From Bacillus sp. ISL-45 (GTDB lineage Bacteria; Bacillota; Bacilli; Bacillales; Cytobacillaceae): a stretch of 64,000 nt of DNA. Below are positions 41,780 to 50,281 of this stretch, piece after piece; within the stretch, counting starts at the first letter, position 1, and each line of letters begins with the position of its first letter. Made by a program: the position numbers and the translations under genes. The notes beneath the pieces were generated by a model. It was not told the DNA's origin and made no database searches. It saw only the letters and a list, made by a program, of their open reading frames with translations. The DNA is taken from assembly GCF_018613195.1 (NCBI RefSeq), contig NZ_JAGGQQ010000008.1, forward strand, positions 1 through 64,000, read 5' to 3'.

Positions 41780-42484
41780 ATGATGATGAAAAAATCAGCC
41801 GCTATTATATACATATTATTACTATGTGCAGGTACAATTTTAAGTTTATATACACCAAAAAATGAAGTGACCGCGAAGGAAGCGATGGTTATTCCGAATG
41901 AGGCGATCCGCTTGAGGATCCTCGCCGACAGTGACCTGGAAAAGGACCAGAATATCAAACGCCTGATCCGCGATGAAGTGAACAAAGAAATCACGACTTG
42001 GGTCCAGGAGCTGACGTCAATCGAGGCAGCGAGGGAAGTCATCCAATCCAGGCTTCCGGAAATCCAGGCAATCGCGGAAAGAGTTGTCGCCGCTGAAGGC
42101 TCAAATCAATCTGTAAAAACGGAGTTTGACAAAGTCCAGTTTCCTACTAAATTATATGGTCAGTTCCTCTATCCAGCAGGCGAGTACGAAGCAATCCTGA
42201 TCACGATTGGCGAAGGCGAAGGTGCGAACTGGTGGTGCGTCCTCTATCCGCCCCTATGCTTCCTTGATTTCTCAAACGGTGAAGCAACAAGCGAAGGCTT
42301 CGATGAGAACGACAGCAAAGGTGATGTAAAAGCGGATGCAGAAGACGAGTCTGCTGATGCCAAGCTTGATGATGAGAAAAAAGATAGTAAAAAAGGCAAG
42401 AAAAAGGTATATGAAGGCGGCGAAGAAGAAGAGGTTGAGGTATCATTCTTCCTCGTCGAGATCTGGAACAGGATTTTCGGATGA
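41780..42484 (+). CDS. spoIIR: Stage II sporulation protein R
   Basis: About 234 residues; starts at 41771 (GTG), 41780, 41783 or 41786 are all possible. An N-terminal hydrophobic segment for export is followed by the conserved core IPNEAIRLRILADSDLEKD and then PTKLYGQFLYPAGEYEAIL and WWCVLYPPLCFLDFSNG. A variable Asp/Lys-rich stretch and a conserved end FFLVEIWNRIFG follow. SpoIIR is secreted from the forespore to trigger SpoIIGA processing of pro-sigma-E. Position after prfA-prmC is conserved. Confidence 0.94.
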   Translation: MMMKKSAAIIYILLLCAGTILSLYTPKNEVTAKEAMVIPNEAIRLRILADSDLEKDQNIKRLIRDEVNKEITTWVQELTSIEAAREVIQSRLPEIQAIAERVVAAEGSNQSVKTEFDKVQFPTKLYGQFLYPAGEYEAILITIGEGEGANWWCVLYPPLCFLDFSNGEATSEGFDENDSKGDVKADAEDESADAKLDDEKKDSKKGKKKVYEGGEEEEVEVSFFLVEIWNRIFG

Positions 42485-42519
42485 AATAAACCCCTGCGCA
42501 GGCCGCAGGGGCTTATTTA
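42484..42519. terminator. Bidirectional terminator after spoIIR
   Basis: CCCCTGCG / CGCAGGGG, an 8-bp perfect stem with A-rich left and T-rich right flanks, between convergent spoIIR and the cupin gene. Confidence 0.85.
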
Positions 42520-42571
42520 TGGTATTCCTCGATTTTTTCGAACAGCTAACTAATGTCGAGCTTTGCTTCTA

Positions 42572-42913
42572 TTAAATATTCTGTGCAAACCGCTCATCTG
42601 GAATCTTGTTGAGCATCACATAAAGTGTGACTGGCTCAGATCCGGTGTTTTTATAGGCTAGTTCCTCGGTGCCGCCCAGGTGGACGGTTTCGTTTGCTGC
42701 TGCCGCGATCTCTTCACCGTCGACTATGAAAGTGCCTTCGCCCTGCATCGTTAAAATGAACACTTCCGTACCTGGATGTGTGTGCTTAGGCAGCTCCTGC
42801 CCTGGCATGAAGTTCAGCAGGAAGACAGTACTGTCACCTTTTTTAAATACAATCCTTTTCGTAAAACGTTCTTCGCTGAATTCCTGGTATTGTTTCAATG
42901 ATTGTTTTTCCAT
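42572..42913 (-). CDS. Cupin domain protein
   Basis: 113 residues forming a single cupin barrel. Motif 1 is HTHPGTEVFILTMQGEG with the metal His residues and Glu, and motif 2 is HLGGTEELAYKN. No enzymatic assignment is possible. It follows a truncated globin gene by 14 nt in the same direction and probably shares its promoter, so a role under low oxygen or nitrosative conditions is inferred. Confidence 0.88.
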   Translation of the reverse strand: MEKQSLKQYQEFSEERFTKRIVFKKGDSTVFLLNFMPGQELPKHTHPGTEVFILTMQGEGTFIVDGEEIAAAANETVHLGGTEELAYKNTGSEPVTLYVMLNKIPDERFAQNI

Positions 42914-42927
42914 CGTAAAATTCCTCC

Positions 42928-43305
42928 CTATTGCCTGTTGATCATTATAGGTGCAATCTGGCTCAAACGCTCGAACAGGGCTTTCCCGCCGTCGGTTTCA
43001 TTCAAGCCTGTTTCCGTAAGAGTTTCGTGCATCAGCTTCAGCCATGCCTGGGCGCGCGCCGGTGTTATTTCGAATGGCATATGCCGCACTCTCATATTAG
43101 GCGGCCCGAATTCCTCGCTGTAAAGGGCGCCGCCTCCGGTCAGTTGCGTGAGGAACATCCACTGCTTCCGTTTGATTTCCTCCATATCACCCTCGAACAA
43201 GGGGCTGAGTTCCTCATTTTCGTATACCTTTGGATAAAAAGTATCGACAATTTTTCGGATCGATTCGTCTCCGCCAATCCGTTCATATATTGTTTTGATT
43301 TCCAT
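42928..43305 (-). CDS. Truncated hemoglobin (group II-like)
   Basis: A 125-residue 2/2 globin. Conserved features are TIYERIGGDESIRKIVDTFY (helices A-B), WMFLTQLTGG, the GPPNMRVRHMPFEI region containing the proximal His, and a late WLKLM helix. This pattern fits the group II family found in Bacilli (YjbI/GlbN type), which binds oxygen or NO. The gene is first in a two-gene unit with the cupin. Confidence 0.9.
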   Translation of the reverse strand: MEIKTIYERIGGDESIRKIVDTFYPKVYENEELSPLFEGDMEEIKRKQWMFLTQLTGGGALYSEEFGPPNMRVRHMPFEITPARAQAWLKLMHETLTETGLNETDGGKALFERLSQIAPIMINRQ

Positions 43306-43348
43306 CTCGTACCCCCTTTTTGAGAAAGGTTTTCAATTGATTACCTTT

Positions 43349-43391
43349 ATTATAACCATACAAAATGGCTCACATAGTGACTTAAATCACT
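43349..43391 (-). promoter_or_regulatory. Crp/Fnr-type site and -10 element of the globin-cupin unit
   Basis: The minus-strand -10 is TATAAT (43349-43354) with a poor -35. The palindrome AGTGACTTAAATCACT (43376-43391, one mismatched pair) resembles TGTGA-N6-TCACA and is centred about 41.5 bp upstream of the expected start, the class II activator position. Confidence 0.7.
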
Positions 43392-43611
43392 CACTTATGA
43401 ATTTTTCACTATGAGAAGCTAGGTAACATTTGCTAGCTTCTCGTAAGAAATACTTGGTAAAAGAGGAAAAATGTTTGTTAGAATTTCCAAAAATATTACA
43501 GTGTTGGAACAAGCATATTACATTCCCCTAATACTAGTTTGATAATGGGAGAATCCGGATATTTAAAGTAGTGTAACATCAAAACTTAGATTTCAAGGAG
43601 GATGATTTAAA

Positions 43612-44013
43612 ATGGCTAAAAATAATCGAAACAATAATAATGAAGATAAGATGTCTCGAGAAGAAAGAGGTCGCATGGGTGGCGAAGCAACAGCTGAGAA
43701 CCATGGCAGCGAATTCTACCAGGAAATAGGCAGAAAAGGCGGCGAGGCGACAGCTGAAAGTCACGATAAAGAATTCTACCAAGAAATCGGTAAAAAGGGT
43801 GGAGAAGCTACTGCTGAAAGTCATGATAGCGACTTCTACCAGGAAATCGGTAAAAAAGGTGGCGAAGCAACATCCGAAAGCCACGATAAGGAATTCTATC
43901 AGGAGATCGGCCGCAAAGGCGGAGAAACGACTTCTGAAAACCACGACCGAAGCTTCTATGAAGAAATCGGCGAAAAAGGCGGCAATGCCCGCAATAACAA
44001 CAACAATAACTAA
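43612..44013 (+). CDS. KGG-repeat general stress protein (GsiB-like)
   Basis: 133 highly hydrophilic residues with five to six copies of an approximately 20-residue repeat built on FYQEIGKKGGEAT and E-S/N-H-D. The KGG motif is typical of desiccation- or stress-associated proteins such as B. subtilis GsiB. It is predicted to be disordered and Asn-rich at both ends. No sigma-B promoter (GTTTAA / GGGWAW) could be read upstream. A strong AAGGAGG site is present. Confidence 0.85.
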   Translation: MAKNNRNNNNEDKMSREERGRMGGEATAENHGSEFYQEIGRKGGEATAESHDKEFYQEIGKKGGEATAESHDSDFYQEIGKKGGEATSESHDKEFYQEIGRKGGETTSENHDRSFYEEIGEKGGNARNNNNNN

Positions 44014-44047
44014 TCTGTTGGCTTAAAAAGCCTGGAATTTAAGGATG

Positions 44048-44092
44048 CACGGCAGCTTTCATTTTTAATGGAGGCTGCCGTGTTTTCTTTTT
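44048..44092 (+). terminator. Terminator of the KGG gene
   Basis: CACGGCAGC / GCTGCCGTG, a perfect 9-bp stem, and T-rich tail. Confidence 0.9.
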
Positions 44093-44164
44093 GTCCTTTT
44101 TAGGTTCTACTTTTTCATGTCTCTCATATCTATTTACTAGAATCTTATTTTTGAGGTGATAGAT

Positions 44165-44608
44165 ATGACGTGGAAAATCAGGAGTGCGAATCAAGAGGAT
44201 TTACCAAAGCTGGAGGCTTTTTTAACAGAGGCAGGAGTGAGCCCGGAAGGATTGAGTGACTCAATCAAAAACTTTTCACTAATGGAAAACCAGGACGGTG
44301 AGCTTAAGGCATGTCTTGGAGTAGAGCCAGTGGATCAAGCAGGCTTGCTCCGTTCATTTGTCGTATCCCCGCAAATTGGCCAGCCGGATTTGATGCTTCT
44401 GTTTAAACGGGCATTCCTAACAGCGAAAAATCAGGAGCTTGAAGAGCTTTATCTGGTTACGAACAAGATGAGTGCGGTATCTTTCTTCAGCAGCCTGGGA
44501 TTTGAGATGGTAAACCAATCAGAGCTTCCCGATTCTCTTCTTGAAAAAAGCCATTTAAAACAAGTTCTAACTGTGGATAACTCCGCAATTATGAAAATAA
44601 TTCTGTGA
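44165..44608 (+). CDS. ywlB: GNAT-like N-acetyltransferase (YwlB-type)
   Basis: 147 residues from the ATG at 44165, 6 nt after GAGGTGA. Fold signs are the start WKIRSANQEDLPKLEAF, the beta-4 stretch GLLRSFVVSP and the NKMSAVSFFSSLGFEMV helix. The classic acetyl-CoA loop is not clearly conserved, so activity is uncertain. Location before ywlC corresponds to B. subtilis ywlB. Confidence 0.75.
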   Translation: MTWKIRSANQEDLPKLEAFLTEAGVSPEGLSDSIKNFSLMENQDGELKACLGVEPVDQAGLLRSFVVSPQIGQPDLMLLFKRAFLTAKNQELEELYLVTNKMSAVSFFSSLGFEMVNQSELPDSLLEKSHLKQVLTVDNSAIMKIIL

Positions 44609-44610
44609 AT

Positions 44611-44809
44611 TGTGGATTAATCCACAAAGTTATCCACGGAATCGTTAAAACTATACACAATTTGTGGATAAAAACTTGAGTTCTGCTTATTCTTCTTTTA
44701 TACTTTCATAGAAATAGACTAGTTTAGCGAGAAGTAAAAGGTGGATGTACATGCAAACACAAATGTGGACAGTGGATAAGAATGTGGATAATTTAAAAAC
44801 ATATCCACA
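44611..44809. promoter_or_regulatory. DnaA-box cluster at ywlC
   Basis: Against TTATNCACA, perfect boxes are at 44663-44671 and 44783-44791. One-mismatch boxes are at 44611, 44618, 44630, 44651, 44771 and 44801. A further perfect box is at 45111-45119 inside the gene. B. subtilis has a DnaA-binding cluster at its ywlC locus that titrates DnaA. Confidence 0.88.
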
Positions 44810-45794
44810 AATCAGCGAAGCTGGACAAAAACTGAAGCAAAATGAAGTCGTCGCTTTTCCGACAGAAACGGTTTATGGTCTCGGCGGGAACGCCAAAAGC
44901 GATGAAGCTGTCTTGAAAATATTCGAAGCAAAAGGAAGACCTGGGGATAACCCATTGATTATCCATATCGCCAATCGTGAGCAAATTCATGCCTTTGTAA
45001 AAGAAATCCCCAATCAGGCACAAGTGCTCATGGATGCTTTTTGGCCTGGTCCGTTGACCATCATCCTGGAAAAGAAGGATGGTGTGCTTTCAGAAAAAGC
45101 AACGGCAGGGTTATCCACAGTTGCCGTCAGGATGCCCGACCATCCGGTAGCTCTGGCGCTCATTGAAGCATCTGGCTTGCCGCTGGCTGCCCCAAGCGCA
45201 AATCTGTCAGGCAAGCCAAGCCCGACGACTGCTGATCATGTTGCCGATGATTTGACCGGCCGGATTGCCGGGATTGTCAATGGCGGAGCGACCGGCGTCG
45301 GCCTTGAATCCACAGTGGTCGATTGCACCGGCAAGATTCCGGCGATTTTAAGGCCGGGCGGCGTCACGAAGGAACAGCTTGAAGCAGTAGTCGGCGAGGT
45401 CTCGGTAGATCCGGCCCTGAAGGATTCAGACCAGGCGCCAAAATCCCCCGGGATGAAATATCGCCATTATGCACCGAATGCTCCATTCTATCTTGTTGAC
45501 GGAAAAAGAGAAGAAATCCAGCAGCTCGTGAATGAAAAGCGGAGCGAAGGCATGAAAGTCGGCGTGATGACAACCAAGGAAAACAAAGAGTTTTATGATG
45601 CCGATATTGTGATCGCCTGTGGTGAAAGAGCCAGACTGGAAGCAGTGGCAGAAGCTCTTTATGACACACTTCGGGCCTTCAACCTGGAGGATCTCGATAT
45701 CATTTTCGGCGAAATTTTCCCGGAACGTGGCGTCGGCCAGGCCATCATGAACCGGCTGTCAAAAGCATCCGGACTGCCGCTTATTAAAAAATAA
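44751..45794 (+). CDS. ywlC: L-threonylcarbamoyladenylate synthase
   Basis: 347 residues. The N-terminal YrdC/Sua5 catalytic domain carries KQNEVVAFPTETVYGLGG, the PLAAPSANLSG and TVVDCTG motifs, and a C-terminal Sua5 domain follows after PKSPGMKYRHYAP. It makes threonylcarbamoyl-AMP for t6A tRNA modification. ATG 44751 is 6 nt behind AAAGGTGG; ATG 44745 touches it. Its 5' codons contain DnaA boxes. Confidence 0.95.
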   Translation: MQTQMWTVDKNVDNLKTYPQISEAGQKLKQNEVVAFPTETVYGLGGNAKSDEAVLKIFEAKGRPGDNPLIIHIANREQIHAFVKEIPNQAQVLMDAFWPGPLTIILEKKDGVLSEKATAGLSTVAVRMPDHPVALALIEASGLPLAAPSANLSGKPSPTTADHVADDLTGRIAGIVNGGATGVGLESTVVDCTGKIPAILRPGGVTKEQLEAVVGEVSVDPALKDSDQAPKSPGMKYRHYAPNAPFYLVDGKREEIQQLVNEKRSEGMKVGVMTTKENKEFYDADIVIACGERARLEAVAEALYDTLRAFNLEDLDIIFGEIFPERGVGQAIMNRLSKASGLPLIKK

Positions 45795-45806
45795 TACATT
45801 ACAGAG

Positions 45807-45836
45807 AAGCGCTTCAATTATGAGGCGCTTTTTATC
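45807..45836 (+). terminator. Terminator of ywlC
   Basis: AAGCGCTTCA / TGAGGCGCTT with one G-T pair and a T-run. Confidence 0.85.
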
Positions 45837-45905
45837 GTAAAAAGGCCCCCTTGTGGAGGAAGTATTGGTTGAGAAGGATGAAATATTGTAAGGAGGCGAT
45901 TTAAT

Positions 45906-45997
45906 ACCAGTTGGTGAAAATATATTACCAGTTGAGAGCATTTTAATAACAGTTGAAAACGATATAATACCAGTTGAAAATAATATATTACCAGTTG
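45906..45997. repeat. Periodic spacer array, exact 21-bp units
   Basis: The motif ACCAGTTG (one copy AACAGTTG) recurs at 45906, 45927, 45948, 45969 and 45990, an exact 21-bp step. The rest of the unit is A/T-rich and variable. It lies between ywlC and mntP. Confidence 0.88.
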
Positions 45998-46126
45998 AAG
46001 CGAATTCCCCTCCTTGGAAACATTCCTTTGAACAAGACTCTTGATCAATTCAAACTGGAAAAATCCTGCTTCTAAATCCTATTGGACGTGCATATGCTGA
46101 ATTAGCAAGTCCGAGGGGGCGAAGAC

Positions 46127-46681
46127 ATGACAGCAATAGCCGGCGAATTATTCACACTGATGTTGATGGCATTCGCGTTGGGGATGGATGCCTTTTCCGT
46201 AGGTCTCGGAATGGGCATGTTCAGACTGACGAAAAGGCATATTTTTAAAATTGGCGTTACGATTGGTTTGTTCCATGTGTGGATGCCGCTGCTGGGAATG
46301 GTGGCAGGGAGATTTTTGTCCGAGCAGTTCGGAGCAATAGCAGGATATATTGGAGGCCTGCTTCTGATCGTGCTGGGTGTCCAGATGATTTGGGCAAGCT
46401 TCAAGGAAGATGAGACTAGCGTGATTACCCCGGTTGGCAAGGGTTTATTTATTTTTGCCCTTAGCGTCAGCCTTGACAGTTTTTCAGTAGGATTGACCCT
46501 TGGAATCTACGGCGCAAGGACGCTGCTTGTTCTGATTTGTTTTGGAGTCGCGGCAATGGTCCTTACGTGGGCGGGCCTCCTGATTGGAAAAAGGGTACAG
46601 GGATGGCTTGGTACATACAGTGAAGCATTGGGTGGCAGCATTCTGCTCGCTTTCGGCCTCAAATTACTTCTTCCGCTATAA
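46127..46681 (+). CDS. mntP: Manganese efflux pump MntP
   Basis: A 184-residue, six-helix membrane protein with internal duplication. The paired conserved acidic helices are [14 protein letters not shown] and [14 protein letters not shown]. It exports excess Mn2+. No yybP-type Mn riboswitch is apparent in the upstream 330 bp, which instead holds the repeat array. The position between ywlC and ywlE matches ywlD. Confidence 0.93.
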   Translation: MTAIAGELFTLMLMAFALGMDAFSVGLGMGMFRLTKRHIFKIGVTIGLFHVWMPLLGMVAGRFLSEQFGAIAGYIGGLLLIVLGVQMIWASFKEDETSVITPVGKGLFIFALSVSLDSFSVGLTLGIYGARTLLVLICFGVAAMVLTWAGLLIGKRVQGWLGTYSEALGGSILLAFGLKLLLPL

Positions 46682-46689
46682 AATTTTAC

Positions 46690-46717
46690 GCACCTGTTCG
46701 TCAGGTGTATTTTTTTT
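46690..46717 (+). terminator. Terminator of mntP
   Basis: CACCTG / CAGGTG stem, 5-nt loop, and eight T. Confidence 0.85.
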
Positions 46718-46720
46718 GCG

Positions 46721-46903
46721 AAGCTCTTTTCTCAAACTTTATTGCTTTTGACTGCAAAATAGGATTGATATCCTATTTTTCTTTGCAAAGTTGACACTAT
46801 TGTGAGAAAAGAGCATGCAAACTTAATACCGACCTGCAAAATGGCCTTCTATTACGTTAAAATCGGCTTTAGGATTTTAACAACAATCTTTACGAAAACA
46901 GCA
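46721..46903 (-). repeat. Dispersed repeat family B, copy 2
   Basis: This is the reverse complement of the copy at 13509-13694, about 85% identical by eye. The inverted repeat is GCTCTTTTCTCA (46723-46734) and TGAGAAAAGAGC (46802-46813). Its interior makes an open frame fused in phase to ywlE, which would give a false long N-terminus. Confidence 0.9.
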
Positions 46904-46972
46904 TTTTTCGAAAATGAAATTGCTGAACGATTATCATATAATGAAGAAAAGTCATTCACAGGAGGGACAAGC

Positions 46973-47410
46973 ATGGCGCGCATTTTATTTGTCTGTACCG
47001 GAAACACATGCCGCAGCCCAATGGCGGAAGCGATTTTAAAAAGCAAACAGCTCCCTGGAGTAGAGGTGAAATCGGCAGGAGTATATGCCCCGAATGGAGC
47101 TGAAGCTTCTGCGAACGCGAAGACCGTTCTCGAGGAAAACGATATCAGCCATGATCATCGTTCCTCGATGTTAACAAGGGATGAAATCGACTGGGCAACC
47201 CTGGTTCTGACGATGACACAAAGCCATAAAGGGCTGGTCATGAACCAATATCCATTCGCTGCGGATAAAATTTTTACCTTAAAAGAATTTGCTGAGGAAA
47301 CGGGAAACCTGGATGTAGCAGATCCGTTTGGCGGAAATGAACAAATTTATCGTGAAGCTTTTAAAGAAATTCAAAAAAGTATCGAAAGAATCCTCGATAA
47401 AATCCGATAA
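46973..47410 (+). CDS. ywlE: Low-molecular-weight protein phosphatase (arginine/tyrosine; YwlE-type)
   Basis: 145 residues. The P-loop C-x5-R-S appears as CTGNTCRS (Cys8, Arg14, Ser15), and the general acid is Asp in VADPFGG. Thr12 after the Asn fits the arginine-phosphatase subtype seen in B. subtilis YwlE, which reverses McsB protein-arginine phosphorylation. ATG 46973 sits behind AGGAGGG. The longer open frame starting at 46802 derives from a repeat element and has no ribosome site. Confidence 0.93.
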   Translation: MARILFVCTGNTCRSPMAEAILKSKQLPGVEVKSAGVYAPNGAEASANAKTVLEENDISHDHRSSMLTRDEIDWATLVLTMTQSHKGLVMNQYPFAADKIFTLKEFAEETGNLDVADPFGGNEQIYREAFKEIQKSIERILDKIR

Positions 47411-47452
47411 AACCCTTGAGGAGTTTTTATTATTTTTTCAGGGGGATTATCA

Positions 47453-48748
47453 GTGGGGTCTAAACGCAGCTACAAAATGGGGTTAAGAAAGAAAATGGTC
47501 ATGCTGACGACTGTGTTGGCGATCATCACTTATTCAACGAGCGCATTTTTTATTTATTTCCTGCAGCCTTATGTCCAGAGTTTAATCGAAGTAAATTCGG
47601 TCGTTTATAACGTAGCGGTTCTTGGAATGGGGATTTTCTGGTCAGGCCTGCTAGCGTATATGGCTGCCGGATTGATCATCAAGCCATTGCAAAAGCTGGA
47701 GCAATCTGCATTAAAAGCAGCACAGGGTGAAATTGGCGAGGATGCGGAAGTCTCGAAATCGGATGATGAAATCCGCTCTTTGGGAATGGCCTTCAACAAT
47801 ATGCTCGCAAACCTGCGTGAAATGGTCAGTCAGATTGATAGTAACTTCAAGGAAACAAATGAAAAAGTCATCCAGATATCCGGACAATCTGCGGCAGCAT
47901 CTGAGCAGGCGTCGATTATCTCGACAACGATCAAGGAAATTGCCGCGGGAGCTGATTCTTCGGCATTGTCAACACAGACAACTGCTGAGTCTGTGGATGA
48001 AGTCATCCGGATCGCCGAGGATGTCCAGGAAAAAGCGCGGACATCTGAATCAATTTCCGTGGAAATGGTCAAAGACCTGCAGGAATCGAAGAATGCGATT
48101 CACTCGCTGATTTCCGGCATCGAGACACTGGCAAATGATAACCGTGAATCACTGGGCACGGTAAAACGATTGGAAGAGAACGCGACGAAAGTAGAGCAAA
48201 TCATCCAGCTTGTTGGCGATATTGCGGCTCAAACAAACTTGCTTGCCTTGAACGCATCGATTGAGGCAGCTCGTGCTGGCGAGCATGGGAAAGGATTTGC
48301 TGTGGTTGCCGAAGAAGTCAGGAAGCTGGCAGACCAGAGTGCGGGCGCTGTCCAGGGAATATCCGAACTGATCCAGAACATCCAGTCTGAAGTCCAGAAC
48401 GTTGTCGGACAGATCGGCAGACAGGTCGAAACCGCGAACAGAGAAGCGAAAAAAGGCGAGAGAACGAACCAGGTGATCGACGCAATGACATCCACGATTC
48501 ATGAGATGGCTGACGTCATCCACGCAATCGCCGCGCTGGTCGAGACCCAAATGGAAACCATCCAGCATACATCCACCCAATCGCAGGAAATGGCGGCAAT
48601 CGCAGAAGAAACCTCAGCCGGAGCACTCAGCGTAGCATCAGCAGCAGAGCAGCAGGCAGAAGTCATCTCCAATGTCGAAGACCTCGCCGTTGAACTGAAG
48701 AATCAGGCGGAAAAACTAAAAGGCACGATTACGAAGTTTTCGTTATAA
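47453..48748 (+). CDS. Methyl-accepting chemotaxis protein lacking a large extracellular sensor
   Basis: 431 residues from GTG 47453, 6 nt behind AGGGGGA. Two membrane segments (about 15-37 and 46-70) are separated by only about 10 residues, so no extracellular sensing domain is possible. HAMP-like residues 70-125 follow, and then the signalling coiled coil with the conserved hairpin tip [32 protein letters not shown]. It probably senses membrane state or acts with a partner. The gene is an insertion between ywlE and rpiB relative to B. subtilis. Confidence 0.9.
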   Translation: MGSKRSYKMGLRKKMVMLTTVLAIITYSTSAFFIYFLQPYVQSLIEVNSVVYNVAVLGMGIFWSGLLAYMAAGLIIKPLQKLEQSALKAAQGEIGEDAEVSKSDDEIRSLGMAFNNMLANLREMVSQIDSNFKETNEKVIQISGQSAAASEQASIISTTIKEIAAGADSSALSTQTTAESVDEVIRIAEDVQEKARTSESISVEMVKDLQESKNAIHSLISGIETLANDNRESLGTVKRLEENATKVEQIIQLVGDIAAQTNLLALNASIEAARAGEHGKGFAVVAEEVRKLADQSAGAVQGISELIQNIQSEVQNVVGQIGRQVETANREAKKGERTNQVIDAMTSTIHEMADVIHAIAALVETQMETIQHTSTQSQEMAAIAEETSAGALSVASAAEQQAEVISNVEDLAVELKNQAEKLKGTITKFSL

Positions 48749-48755
48749 TTTCTGG

Positions 48756-48784
48756 ACCACAGCTGCGTGCTGTGGTTTTTGTTT
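48756..48784 (+). terminator. Terminator of the chemoreceptor gene
   Basis: ACCACAGC / GCTGTGGT perfect stem, 5-nt loop, T-run. Confidence 0.9.
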
Positions 48785-48820
48785 TAATTCACTGGAAAAA
48801 ATGAAGCGGAATTTCCAATT

Positions 48821-48940
48821 CGCTATAAAAATGAAAAAGTCGCTATAAAAAATAGAAACTCGCTATAAAAATGAAAAAGTCGCTATAAAAATGAAAAAGT
48901 CGCTATAAAAGATAAAAACTCGCTATAAAATTTTTCTTGA
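48821..48940. repeat. Periodic spacer array, exact 20-bp units
   Basis: Six units of CGCTATAAAAATGAAAAAGT begin at 48821, 48841, 48861, 48881, 48901 and 48921. The first ten bases are invariant; the rest is nearly so except in the last unit. It lies between the chemoreceptor gene and rpiB. Confidence 0.93.
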
Positions 48941-49072
48941 TCCGATTTGTGTATGAACAGCTAAAATATCGACGCAAACCAACTCGTTTTCTTTATAAAT
49001 CGAAGCGATTATGAGAAAATAACGATAGATTTGATCGCCCCGCAAGCCGGGAATACATAGGAGGATTTTACA

Positions 49073-49513
49073 ATGAAAGTTGCTATTGCTTCAGACCATG
49101 GCGGAGTGAATATCCGCGAAGAAATTAAGAATTTGATGGACGAAATGAATATCCAGTATGAAGATTTCGGCTGCGAATGCGGTACATCTGTTGACTATCC
49201 AGACTATGCGCTTCCGGTTGCCGAGAAAGTGGCGAACGGTGAGTTTGACAAAGGGATCCTGATTTGCGGAACAGGAATCGGCATGAGCATTGCCGCAAAC
49301 AAGGTAAAAGGAATCCGCTGCGCGCTCGTGCATGACGTATTCAGCGCAAAAGCGACACGCCAGCATAATGACAGCAATGTCCTGGCGATGGGCGAACGTG
49401 TAATTGGACCAGGACTGGCGCGTGAAATCGCAGCCGTATGGCTTTCAGAAGAATACGAAGGCGGCCGCCACGAAAACCGAGTCGGTAAAATTAAGGAGTA
49501 TGAAAATAAATAA
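49073..49513 (+). CDS. rpiB: Ribose-5-phosphate isomerase B
   Basis: 146 residues of the RpiB/LacAB family. The N-terminal MKVAIASDHGGVNIREEI and active-site ILICGTGIGMSIAANK with its cysteine are standard, and NDSNVLAMGERV completes the site. It interconverts ribose-5-P and ribulose-5-P. B. subtilis orthologue ywlF. AGGAGG is upstream. Confidence 0.95.
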   Translation: MKVAIASDHGGVNIREEIKNLMDEMNIQYEDFGCECGTSVDYPDYALPVAEKVANGEFDKGILICGTGIGMSIAANKVKGIRCALVHDVFSAKATRQHNDSNVLAMGERVIGPGLAREIAAVWLSEEYEGGRHENRVGKIKEYENK

Positions 49514-49552
49514 CTTCCAGCCTATTTGCAAGGAATATCAAATACCAATGTA

Positions 49553-50134
49553 ATGGAGGCGTTACAACTGGCTATCGAACAATGGAAAGCAGAATTGAAC
49601 TCCATCCTTACTGAATTTAATGAACAGGTGCAGCTGAAAAAAGGCCAGGTGCTGGTCGTCGGCTGCAGCACGAGTGAAATCATCGGCAAGCGGATCGGCA
49701 CAGCCGGTACGGATGAGGTGGCGGAAATGGTCTTCAGCCAGCTCCGCGAACTCCAGAAGAAAACGGGCGTCCAGCTGGCATTCCAGTGCTGCGAGCATTT
49801 GAACCGGGCGATTGTCGTCGAGAGGGAAACAGCACACCAGAAGCAGCTGGAAGAAGTGACGGTCATTCCAGTCAGGACCGCGGGCGGCGCAATGGCAGCT
49901 TACGCCTATCAAAACCTCGGAGATGCAGTGGTCGTCGAGTTCATCAAGGCTGACGCCGGCATCGATATCGGCGATACGCTGATTGGCATGCAAATGAAGC
50001 ATGTCGCTGTGCCAGTAAGAGTGAAGCAAAAAAGCATCGGTCATGCTCATGTTACCCTGGCGAAGACGAGACCGAAGCTGATCGGCGGCACCCGTGCGGT
50101 TTACGAACAAACAAAAGAAAACGAGTCTTGCTGA
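49553..50134 (+). CDS. ywlG: TIGR01440/UPF0340 family protein YwlG
   Basis: About 190 residues. The conserved core is [33 protein letters not shown] and [15 protein letters not shown], matching YwlG. The start is unclear: ATG 49553 lacks a ribosome site, while CTG at 49568 is 8 nt after GGAGG and a TTG lies at 49526. A paired cysteine (QCCEH) and the acidic loop suggest a small-molecule site, but function is unknown. It neighbours glyA as in B. subtilis. Confidence 0.88.
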   Translation: MEALQLAIEQWKAELNSILTEFNEQVQLKKGQVLVVGCSTSEIIGKRIGTAGTDEVAEMVFSQLRELQKKTGVQLAFQCCEHLNRAIVVERETAHQKQLEEVTVIPVRTAGGAMAAYAYQNLGDAVVVEFIKADAGIDIGDTLIGMQMKHVAVPVRVKQKSIGHAHVTLAKTRPKLIGGTRAVYEQTKENESC

Positions 50135-50281
50135 CAGGGGAAAGGCAATGGAGGAAAACACAGGCCTGATAATCAGTTTTCCTTTTACCTTCTTCCTTTC
50201 CTTTCATTATAATATCGGCTAAAATAAGAATGAATTTTCTAATAACGGAACCACGCAATACATATAAGAGGGGGAACTTAA

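Noticed and set aside
45795-46126. Mn riboswitch (yybP-ykoY) upstream of mntP
   Set aside because: The spacer contains a terminator and the 21-bp array; no riboswitch-like stems or conserved loops were seen.
48821-48940. Possible CRISPR array from regular repeats
   Set aside because: Whole 20-bp units are near-identical; there are no unique spacers and no cas genes.
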